From the NCBI GenBank assembly GCA_036927565.1, contig JAYESD010000001.1, positions 281,305,560-281,369,559 on the forward strand: a stretch of DNA of 64,000 nucleotides, given 5' to 3'. Both the position numbers and the translations under genes were made by a program. The first letter of the stretch is position 1. Every line of letters begins with the position of its first letter. This document shows, one piece after another, positions 33,936 to 42,399 of the stretch. The DNA is from Tuctoria greenei. Taxonomy: Eukaryota; Streptophyta; Magnoliopsida; Poales; Poaceae. The notes below the pieces were generated by a model. The model searched no databases, was not told the DNA's origin, and saw only the letters and a list, made by a program, of their open reading frames with translations.

Positions 33936-34215
33936 CTTAGCAGAGAGATGAAGTGAAAGAGGGAACAAATGAGAGAGCAAGAGAGGAAGAGATAGAAAGA
34001 GAGGGAGAGGAAGACATAGAGAGAGGGGTAGATAAAGAGAGAAAAGGAGTGATAGATACAGAGGGAGAGAGATACACAGAGGGAGAGATAGAGAGAAAAG
34101 AAAAGATGGATAGAGAGGGAGCTACAGAGAAAGAGATAGAGAGAGAGGGGAAGAGACAGAGAGAGTGGGAGAGCGAGTGAGGGCGAGGGAGATAGGGAGA
34201 GTGAGAGGAAATGAG
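33936..34215 (+). repeat. Purine-rich (GA)n-type low-complexity tract
   Basis: About 280 bp are almost pure A and G on the plus strand, built from GAGA, GAGAGG and GATAGA units, with very few pyrimidines. It sits where the 3' part of the transposase gene should be. The Glu/Arg and Ser/Leu frames through it are compositional artefacts. Confidence 0.9.
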
Positions 34216-34600
34216 AGAGCTTTGATAGGTTTTAGTTGATGTTAACAAGTTAAGTTATTAAGTTTCTCTTTTATTTGTTTATCACAGGGATCTCGTCATG
34301 GAACATCCGAAGGTGGTGATGGTTTCCTTAACATCAATGTCGGAGGTGCGAGTGGAGGAGATGGGAGCGCAGGACGTGCGAGTGGAGGCTCCCGCGATGA
34401 CATTTGAATTTCATTTACTCATTTTTGTACTGTTGTGCTTGTGTTTCAAATGTTTGAAATCTTGTGTACGGTGCTATGTTTGGAATGTTGTTGAATTATA
34501 TAGATCTATTGTGTTGTATATATCTATTCTATCTGTTAAAATGGAGGCTCCCAACAGGGGAGGGAGAGGAATTAAGCACTTTTTTAAAAAAAATGTGTTA
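34216..34600 (+). pseudogene. CACTA 3' gene remnant
   Basis: A Gly/Ala/Arg-type stretch around 34320-34400 is followed by short frames with hydrophobic content (CFKCLKSC, VELYRSIVLYISI). Similar tails occur downstream of the last ORF in plant CACTA elements. I cannot assign a protein. Confidence 0.35.
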
Positions 34601-34609
34601 TGTGCATTG

Positions 34610-34985
34610 GTTTTGCCTAAACCGACGCCCATAGTCGCCCTCTATAGGCTGCCCACGTGGTCAGTTATATGCGTCGGTCTCTAGTAACCGATGCATATAA
34701 ATGCAGTAAGTGCGTCGGTTTGCGTCGGTTTCGTACGACCGACGCTTTTAATTGACTTAGGTGCGTTGGTTTATTTGGCCGACACCTTTAATAATAAGTG
34801 CGTCGGCCCCTCCAAACTGACGCCCATATGACATAAATGCGTTGGCCCCGACACACTTAAGGATTATAGGTGTCAAAAATATTTCGTCGGCTACGTGCGT
34901 CGGTTAACCGACGCCTTTAGTTTATGGGTGTCAGTTTCTGTAGGCAACTAACGCTCATCTGGCCGACGCCCTATTGACGAATTCC
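34610..34985 (+). repeat. CACTA right subterminal repeats
   Basis: Many GCGTCGGTT/ACCGACGC words in both orientations, for example near 34670, 34712, 34735, 34800, 34898 and 34910, ending CCGACGCCCTATTGACG just before the terminal repeat. They mirror the left subterminal region. Confidence 0.85.
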
Positions 34986-34992
34986 TGTAGTG

Positions 34993-34995
34993 TAG
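34993..34995 (+). repeat. Target-site duplication TAG, right copy
   Basis: It follows the CTGTAGTG end and matches 30562-30564. Confidence 0.88.
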
Positions 34996-35600
34996 GATAT
35001 ACCACATAGTGGAATCCACCTCTGGGTGTGAGCTATTGGGTTTCCTAGATGCATATTCTGGTTACCATCAGATCCAAATGTCTAGGGAAGATGAAGAGCA
35101 TACTGCCTTCAAAACAGTAGATGGATTGTATTGCTATACTGTCATGCCTTCCGGTCTCAAAAATGTTGCTTCAACTTTTGTGAGCCATGCACAAAATATT
35201 TGAAGAGCTTATTAGGGACCTGGTGGTGGTGTACATCGATGACATAGTCGTGAAGGTCAAGAACAAGGAGTCACTCCTTGACAGCCTACAAGCTGTCTTC
35301 GACAAGCTGTGCATCACGCGCACCTGCTGAACCCGTACAAATGTGTCTTCAGGGTTAGCTCCGGCAAGCTCCTCGGATTCTTGGTGACTCACCGAAGAAT
35401 TGGGGCAAACCCGACGAAGATCAAGGCCATTGGAGATATGCGGCCCCCAGCCCGCATCAAGGATGTCCGGAAGCTAACTGGATGTCTAGCTGCGCTCAGC
35501 TGATTCATCTCAAGACTGGTAGAGCGGGCGCTACCCTTCTTCAAACTCTTGAGGAAGTCTGGGCCATTCCATTCGTACGAAGAAGCAGAAAAGGTGTTCC
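34996..35600 (+). pseudogene. Tat/Retand-like RT, C-terminal part (after the CACTA insertion)
   Basis: RT resumes as ESTSGCELLGFLDAYSGYHQI, YTVMPSGLKN and, after frameshifts, VVVYIDDIVVK with the catalytic YIDD at 35232-35243. It then runs NPYKCVFRVSSGKLLGFLV and DVRKLTGCLAALS. The reading is split over at least three frames with a TGA at 35501-35503. Confidence 0.9.
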
Positions 35601-36280
35601 AATAACTCAAGCAGCTCCTCACCACACTACCAATCTTGGTAGCTCCAAACCCTAGTGAGCATCTACTGCTTTACATTTATGCAACTACGGAGGTTGTCAG
35701 CATGGTCTTGGTCGTGGAAAGACCGGAGCCATCTCCAATTCAGGAGCCCAGACCCTTTCGGGAGGGTTCGGAGCTACCTGAAGGCGAGTCTAGGTCCCAG
35801 CCCCCAGGCACAGATCTTCAAGGCGAAATGCTAGAGGATCAACCTCTCTCATCTGAGGGAGTTCACATGGCCGTTCAAGAAGATTCAGACCCCTCCAGGA
35901 GGGTTTGGGTTGAATAAGAAGAAGTTATGGACCCCTCTGAGAGGGTCCTGGTTGATGAAGAAGAAGCTCGGGGACCCTCCGGAAGGGTCCGGACCGTCCA
36001 TCGCCCAGTGTGCTTCATTAGTGAAGTACTTCACGACGCCATGACTCGATACATTGAGGTGCATAAGTTGCTTTACACAGTTCTTATTGCCTTAAGGAAG
36101 CTTTGCCATTATTTCCAAGCTCACAATATATAAGTGGTAACCTCCTATCCACTGCGTGCCATGCTGCACAATCCCAACTCTACTGGGAACATCGCAAAGT
36201 GGGCAGCGGAGCTAGTAGAATTTGATCTCGAATTCCTGCCACAACAAGCTATCAAGAGTCAAGCCTTGGCTGATTTTGTG
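35601..36280 (+). pseudogene. Tat/Retand-like RNase H with long repetitive insert
   Basis: RNase H of the gypsy type: EHLLLYIYATTEVVSMVLVVE, then after a long insert RPVCFISEVLHDAMTRYIEVHKLLYTVL, VVTSYPLRAML and ALADFVSEW. Between the two halves (about 35735-36000) lie roughly 85 codons of Glu/Pro/Ser-rich linker made from imperfect GACCCCTCCGGGAGGGTCC palindromes. Stops occur at 35915-35917 (TAA) and 36131-36133 (TAA). Confidence 0.85.
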
Positions 36281-36285
36281 TCGGA

Positions 36286-36813
36286 GTGGACACCTTATCA
36301 ATCAAATCCTGGGGCCCCAGTGAGCAGAAGCCGAAACCCAAGGTCCCAGTCTTCACCGAGCCTCATTGGACCCTCTACTTTGACAGCTACATGCAGAAGC
36401 AGGGGGCCATATCTGGAATCCTCCTCCTCGCTCTGACTAGGGAGAAGGTCAAATACATGGTACACCTTGACTTTAAGGCTACCAATAACATGGCGGAGTA
36501 TGAATCTCTCATCTACGGACTCAAGGTGGCGCTTTCATACATCGTCAAGCAAATGCTGGTGAAGGGAGATTCACAGCTCATTATCAAGCAAGTCAAAGGT
36601 GAATGCAGCTGCAACAACCCTCAACTCGCTGCTTATCTCCTTGAAGTCCAGAAGCTCCAGAAAGACTTCCACGTCCTGACCTCTGCCATGTCCAGCGTCT
36701 CAACAACACTGAAGCTGATGGACTCTCGACGAAGGCTCCAACCGGAGCTCCGGCTCCTGACGGAGTTTTTGTCCGGAGATTGTCAAGACCAACCGCTCAG
36801 CCAGCCGAACTAA
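36286..36813 (+). pseudogene. Additional (archaeal-type) RNase H of the Tat lineage
   Basis: TEPHWTLYFDSYMQKQGAIS, ATNNMAEYESLIYGLKVAL and LVKGDSQLIIKQVKGE form a second RNase H domain between the first one and integrase, with the Asp/Glu/Asp triad visible in YFD, AEYE and GDSQ. A second, plant/archaeal-type RNase H in this position is the hallmark of Tat-lineage (Retand, Ogre) gypsy elements. This is the main reason for the lineage call. The frame is open for 176 codons but is disconnected from its neighbours by shifts. Confidence 0.9.
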
Positions 36814-36899
36814 GCGAAGGAGGCGCAACCAGCACCTCGAAGCTGGCAGTCCCGGTGGCCCTGTTACCATGGCATCCACCAAGGGTCATAGGTGTTGTA

Positions 36900-38110
36900 G
36901 GAAGCTCTGAGCAACCCAACACGCAAGACTCAGAAGCTCAAGTTAGCTCCGATGCATGGATCTCGGAGATCCAAAGCTACTTGAAAAATAATGTCCTTCT
37001 TGAAGACGGTGTATCCGCTGACCAGATCGTCAGATTGGCTAAAAGATACACACTGGTAGAAGGGGATCTCTACCGGCGCGGTGCCAACAACATCAATGTG
37101 GTGCATCGCAGGGGAAGAAGGCCACAAGCTCCCCGCGGAGATCCATGGAGGTGAGTGTGGGAACCATGCATCTTCCTGTACATTGGTCGGTAAAGCCTTC
37201 CGACATGGCTTCTACTGGCCTACAACACTCCAGGACACAGTCAAGTTGGTGAAAAGTGTGAAGCGTGCCAGTTCCACGCGAAACAAATTCATACTCCGAC
37301 TGAGTCATTGCAAATGATACCTCCTACATGGCCATTCTCTGTGTGGGGGATGGACATTTTGGGACCTTTCCCAAAAGCCATCGGAGGTTTCAGGTTCTTA
37401 TATGTCGCCATCGACAAGTTCACCAAGTGGGCGAAAGCTATTCCAGTTGTGACAATCAACAAACAGTCTGCTATCGAGTTCTTGAAGTCCATAGTTTGCA
37501 GATTTGGAGTTCCAAATAGAGTCATCACTGACAACGGAACCCAATTCACAAGTGCAACATTCCAAGAGTATTGAGAAGACCTCGACATACAAATCAGCTA
37601 CACATCAGTAGCTCACCTGACAAGTAATGGCCAAGCCAAGAGAGCAAATGCAGAAATATTGAAAGGACTCAAGACGCACTCATATGAGCACTTGAAGAAA
37701 CACGGAGCCAATTGGATTGAGGAGCTTTCGTCCGCACTATGGGCAAGCAGGACAACACCTAACCGGTCAACTGGAGAACCCCCTTCTTCCTGGTGTATCG
37801 AGCTGAAGCGGTTCTTCCTCCAGAGATCACCATGGGGTCGCTCCAGATCCGGACCTTCGACGAAGCCATGTAGGACCAGCTCCGGTGTGAAGACCTTGAC
37901 CTCATCGACGAGGGAAGCTGCCATGCAGCTGTTTGGAATGCACGTTAATGCCAGGTGCTCCGGCGCTATCATCAAAGGCATGTGCGCAACCGACAGCTCG
38001 AGAAAGGCGATCTGGTGATGCAGAGAATACTAACTCGTGAAGGGACAAACAAACTTTCCCCCAGCTGGGAAGGTCCCTTCTGAGTCATCAATGTTTCTCG
38101 TTGCGAATGC
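36900..38110 (+). pseudogene. Tat/Retand-like integrase, decayed
   Basis: The integrase leader DAWISEIQSYLKNN and RLAKRYTLVEGDLYRRG is followed by remnants of the HHCC finger (GEC...H, KAFRHGFYWPTTLQD). The core spans 37308-37574: WPFSVWGMDILGPFPKA (first catalytic Asp) and RVITDNGTQFTSATFQEY (second Asp), ending at TGA. The Glu region ISYTSVAHLTSNGQAKRANAEI and the C-terminal WIEELSSALWASRTTPNRSTGE follow in shifted frames. Multiple lesions make it non-functional. Confidence 0.9.
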
Positions 38111-38370
38111 GTTTGCTTGGCAATTGAGGATGGGACCCCGCTTCCCGATCCTTGGAACATAGAGCTCCTCCATAAGTTTTATGCTTAGTTTCACAGAAGT
38201 GAGTCTGTAATTACACACAATGTAAGTTATAGAGTTTATACACAGAGTCGGGTAGGTCCTCCGGGAGAACATCCGGACCCCTTCGGGTGGGTCCGGGCAG
38301 TTCAAGCAACATTTAATTCGGTCCTTGTGCTAAAAGTGTGGCTTACCTACCCTGGGTTAGAACAAGATGT
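38111..38370 (+). other. Post-integrase non-coding sequence of Tat/Retand copy B
   Basis: The reading decays into short frames. A GGACCCCTTCGGGTGGGTCC inverted motif at about 38276-38296 resembles the palindromes inside the RNase H linker at 35735-36000. The region continues after the copia insertion at 50049. Confidence 0.6.
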
Positions 38371-38375
38371 ATAGT
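38371..38375 (+). repeat. Target-site duplication ATAGT, left copy
   Basis: It precedes TGAAAGTGC of copia 2 and is repeated at 50044-50048. Confidence 0.94.
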
Positions 38376-38679
38376 TGAAAGTGCATCTAGGTTCCCCGTG
38401 GGTTTTGGATGATTGATGACGATAATTAAGTCGCTAATGAGCTCAAGTGATCTTAGCACAGGTGTGGACTCGATCGGAGACGCAAACCCTCAAAAAGGAA
38501 AAGGAACGAAACGGAGTCAACTCGAAGCGTAGAAACTAGGGTTTCTAGCGTGTTGAGTTATACTAGCCGTAGAAATAGGAGGGTGCGTGTGTAAAGTGCA
38601 TTGAGATCAAGTTTGGGAGCTCAAAGTGGTTTAGAGGTCAAACCCCTTGAGAGAAAAGAGTGGATAAGTAGTCTGGCAG

Positions 38680-39216
38680 TAGGGCCGGACTAGTCTGTGC
38701 AGGTGGCCGGACTAGTCCGCCCCTAGCCGGCCAAGTCCGTATTCGGCCGGACCACAAGGGTCTGACTAAGATCGAACTATTCCGTTTGTGGCCGGACTAG
38801 TCCTGGTAGCAGTGAGTGGGTTTTGGGGACTAAGTCCCAAAACCACGGACTTGTCCGTTTGAGACCGGACCAAGAGGTCCTGAGTGAGAACGGACTAGTC
38901 CGCCCTTGGGGCCGGACTAGTCCGGGTTGGCGAGTTGAAGGTGCTTCTGTGACTAAGTCTGGGAGGACCGGACTAGTCCGCCCTTGGGGCCGGACTAGTC
39001 CGTGGTCCTCAGACTAGTCCGTTTTCACACGGAGCAAAAGGCTCTGTGTGAGATCGAACTAGTCCAGTGGTGACCGGACTAGTCCGTTGTTGAAGTGACT
39101 GTTTGAATTTGAAGTTTGGCGGGTAGTGTGACGATAGCGTGTCAGCTGTCGGGACCTGACAAGAGGTCAGTGGTCCCCTAGGCCGGACTAGTCCGGGCCT
39201 GAGGCCGGACTAGTCC
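38680..39216 (+). promoter_or_regulatory. CGGACTAGTCCG palindrome array in copia 2 U3 (5' LTR)
   Basis: The 12-bp perfect palindrome CGGACTAGTCCG or a close variant occurs near 38686, 38707, 38791, 38890, 38912, 38969, 38990, 39011, 39057, 39076, 39185 and 39206. A CGGACTTGTCCG form is near 38846, and two more copies sit at 39917-39950. Spacing is irregular with pairs about 20 bp apart. The last copy ends about 40 bp before the TATA box. Flanks often read GGCCGGACTAGTCCG. Confidence 0.88.
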
Positions 39217-39255
39217 GCCCTTTTGCTGAGGTCAGCAGTTTGGGCTCGGGACCCC

Positions 39256-39264
39256 TATAAAAAG
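39256..39264 (+). promoter_or_regulatory. TATA box of copia 2 5' LTR
   Basis: TATAAAAAG lies within the inverted CCCCTATAAAAAGGGG context. The 3' LTR equivalent is at 49270-49278. Confidence 0.82.
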
Positions 39265-40031
39265 GGGACCCCTGGCCTCATTTCAAACAACTCTTGAAAC
39301 TCTCGAACCCTAGCGCCGCCACAGCCAACTTGGAGCACTCCTAAGCCTCTTTCTTGCCTACTTTCCCTCTAAAACTAATTCTTGAGTGGATTAGGGTTTA
39401 GTGAGGTGGAGAAGAGGAAGAACATCGCGCTTGTGCTCCCGGTTTGATCTCTTGCACTCATTGAGTCTTTGTGTGCTGTGCGTTGAGTATATTTTGTGGT
39501 GTTGATCACCTTTGTGGTGTGGGAGCCTCAGATTGGGAGAAGCCCCAACGAACTTTGTAATCACCCTTGTGATTAGTGGAAAACCAAGTTAGGCCCGTGT
39601 GGTAAACTTGGTGAGGGAAGGGTTGTTGAACCCGGTCCTTTGTGGACTCCTCAATGGGGACGTAGATTACTTGTGTGGAATCGAACCTCGGGATAAAATC
39701 CCCGTGTCTTCGTGTTCTTCGCATTTACTTCATCGATTATTTCGTTCTAGGGTTGCTAGTCGTGTTTCGTACTTCATATTGCTAAACTTGTTGAAGCTTG
39801 ACTCACTCTTGTGTTGGTAGTTGTTTAACTTGACTTAAACATATCTTCACCTGTAGCCTCGAGAAAATCCCCTAAAACTTGCTAGAAACATCTTTTAGGG
39901 TTCTTCACGCAGGCTGACCGGACTAGTCTGCCCCCAGACCGGACTAGTCCACCCCCTGTGATTTAATCTCATTTTATTAAGTCATTTGCAGGTCAATTAG
40001 CCTATTCACCCCCCTCTAGGCAACTTTCAAT

Positions 40032-40043
40032 TGGTATCAGAGC
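40032..40043 (+). other. Primer-binding site of copia 2 (tRNA-Met)
   Basis: TGGTATCAGAGC starts two bases after the LTR end. Confidence 0.95.
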
Positions 40044-40078
40044 AGGACTCTCCACAAAGAGTCTAACAACTCGGAGAG

Positions 40079-42372
40079 ATGGCCGGAGTGGTGAATGACG
40101 ACGCATCGAGCAGCAACTACGAGGCAACCCGTGAGGAGACGCTGGCCTATCAAGATAAGCCAACGGACGATGAGGAGACTCGCCAACTCAAGGCGAAGCT
40201 CCGGGAGAAGATAAACATCTCCAAGATCGATCCGTCGAACCAATCAAGTGGTAGTGGCGGAGTCAACTACAACCGACAAGGGTTCAACTATGAACGCCTT
40301 GCTGCCAACAACCACTACCTCTCCATCCCATTGGGGAAACATCCCAAATTCGATGGAACTGATTACGGGATGTGGAAACACAATATGAGGATCCACCTCG
40401 TGTCACTCAACCCGGCGTTGTGGCAAATTGTCATGACCGGGGTGGAGATTCCGAAGGATGAGGACAACATCACTCAAGAACAAGCCATCCTCATCCACCG
40501 CAACGCTCAAGCTGCGGGTGTGATTATCTCATCTCTCTCAAGAGATGAGTTCAACCTCGTCGATGGCCTTGAGGTGGCCAAAGACATATGGAACACCCTC
40601 AAGACGGCGCATGAAGGAAATCGGGTGGTCAAGTAGGCCAAGATCGAGCTCATCGAAGGAGAGCTTGGGAGATTCGCCATCTTGGATGGTGAATCCCCCC
40701 AAGACATGTACAACCGGTTGAAGGTACTTATCAACAAGAGCCGATCACATGGCTGCACCAAGTGGACCGATCACGAGGTGGTGAAGAGGATGATCCGGGC
40801 ATTCATGCCTAGGAACGTCACTCTTTGCTCCATGATTCCAGAAAGCCCGGGGTTCACTCAAATGACCCCGGAGGAGGTCCTTGGCAGGATCATCAACCAT
40901 GAGATCATGGAGAAGGAGGCGCTCTTCTACAACGACCTTCAGAAGTTCACCGCCTCCAAGATGAAGAACGTTGCACTCAAGGCAACATCCTCTTCAAAGG
41001 AGCAAGAGGAAAGTGATGAGGAGAGCCTCGACACCGATGAGGAAGAGGCCTTCTTATCAACAAATTCAAGAGAATGATGAGAAAGAAGAAAGGCGGACAC
41101 AACTATGAAGGCAAGGGGAAGGAAAGAGCAAGGCCCAAATCAAAAAGGTCTTGCTACAATTGTGGCGAGTATGGGCACTTCATCGCTGATTGCCCACATG
41201 AAGAAGCGAAGAAGAAGAAGGAGGGCAAGCCTCAAGATAAGAAATTCTTCAAGAAGAAGAGGCCCTCTGGACAAGCCCACTTGGGGAAGGAGTGGGACTC
41301 TAATGATGAGTCCTCTGAAGAAGAAGAGGAGAAGATGGCTACCATAGCCATCGGGAGGAGCTCCAAGGGAAGCAAGCTCTTCCCCAACCTCAACAACGAC
41401 TACAAACCTACTTGCCTTATGGCAAGGGAGGGAAGGAGAAAGGTAACATCTCATCCCTCCTCCTCAACTTCCTCACAAGATGAATTTGATAGTGCTAGTG
41501 AGAATGAACACATGTTTAAGGACATAAGCAAAAGCACCTTGCGAAGGATGAAATTGCTTATGGATGAGATCCTTGAGAAGGAGGATCTCATCAATAGACA
41601 AGAGGACATGCTCATCCTTGAGAAGGAGAGATGTCAAGAGCTTGATGAGCTCCTTGAACTCGAAAGAGAGAAGAGCAAGGCATTGGAACACGAACTTGCT
41701 CTTTGCAAGAAAACGTGTTCAAGTCTTGAGGAGAAGTCAATTGAGCTCAAGGATGAACTTGGAAACTTGTCAAAAGTTAACAAGATCCTTGAGACTCTAT
41801 TTGAGTCTCTTAAGAACAATGTAGCCTCTTCCTCCAAGAGCTCAACCCCCTCAAAGGCCTCATCCAATGCAACATCGCCTTGCAAGTGCTCTAATTTAAT
41901 CCTTAAGCTTAAGGATGAACTCAACTTGGCACAAGGCAAGCAAGCACCTAAGGGTGCCATCTTTGACAAGGAGAAGGTGGCGTATGCACGAAGTGCATAC
42001 ACCAACACAAGACCTCCCCATGTCAAGGATGGTCTTGGCTATACTAGAGGTGGAAGGCACAACCCCAAAACCTCTAAGTATGGCAAAGACATGATTGTCT
42101 TTGTTAAAGGGAGTTCATCCACAACTAAAATTGAAAAGAACTCACCCTCTAGCAACAAATTGCCTAAATCTGAATCGCATCCTCTATTCCATGATTTTGA
42201 TGCATCTTATGTGCTAAAGAGGAACAAACACGGCAAAGTGTTTGCTAGATATGTTGGGCCACTCCGCAAGAGCCCCAAGCCTTGCGTGTGGGTGCCCAAA
42301 TGCCTAACTACTAATGTGAAAGGACCAACTCCGCTTGGGTACCTAAAAGGAAGGCATAAACTTGTTTTGTAG
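40079..42372 (+). pseudogene. copia 2 gag with one stop and one frameshift
   Basis: Gag starts at ATG 40079 (MAGVVNDDASSS). The capsid-like region has KFDGTDYGMWKHNMRIHL and HEGNRVVK, followed by TAG at 40634-40636. The reading continues in frame as AKIELIEGELGRF, EEVLGRIINHEIM and FYNDLQKF. Near 41050 one base is missing, so that the expected FLINKFKRMMRKKKGG reading jumps into the 41074-42372 frame. That frame has the zinc knuckle CYNCGEYGHFIADC (41152-41193), an acidic stretch, a long coiled coil (41520-41820: DEILEKEDLINRQED, LEREKSKALEHEL) and a Ser-rich tail. It ends KHKLVL-type sequence at TAG 42370-42372. Confidence 0.93.
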
Positions 42373-42399
42373 GCTTACTCCTCCGGTGGATCGAAATAG

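Larger units (their letters stand above)
30565..34992 (+). mobile_element. CACTA (En/Spm-type) DNA transposon, internally deleted
   Basis: The ends are CACTACAAGAAACG and, inverted, CACTACAGGAATTC; over the first 30 bp about 22 positions match, including AATAGGG at the same offset. A TAG duplication flanks it. Subterminal regions are packed with GCGTCGGTT/ACCGACGC words. The interior has a truncated TNP2-type transposase and a long purine-only tract in place of the remaining coding region. It sits inside the RT of Tat/Retand copy B, so it is younger than that element. Confidence 0.94.
38376..40029 (+). repeat. 5' LTR of copia 2 (1654 bp)
   Basis: It starts TGAAAGTGCATCTAGG and ends GGCAACTTTCA, with a TATA box at 39256-39264. 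About 14 near-copies of CGGACTAGTCCG lie upstream of the TATA box and at the LTR 3' end. Confidence 0.95.

Noticed and set aside
33937..34248. Ser/Leu-rich minus-strand ORF and Glu/Arg-rich plus-strand ORF
   Set aside because: Both are translations of the purine-rich (GA)n tract.
38823..39017. 64-codon ORF identical in both copia 2 LTRs (also 48837-49031)
   Set aside because: It is the translation of the palindrome array; identity reflects the young LTR pair, not selection on protein.
38680..39216. Regularly repeated palindromes considered as a CRISPR-like array
   Set aside because: The repeats are 12 bp, irregularly spaced, occur in eukaryotic LTRs, and have no cas genes nearby.
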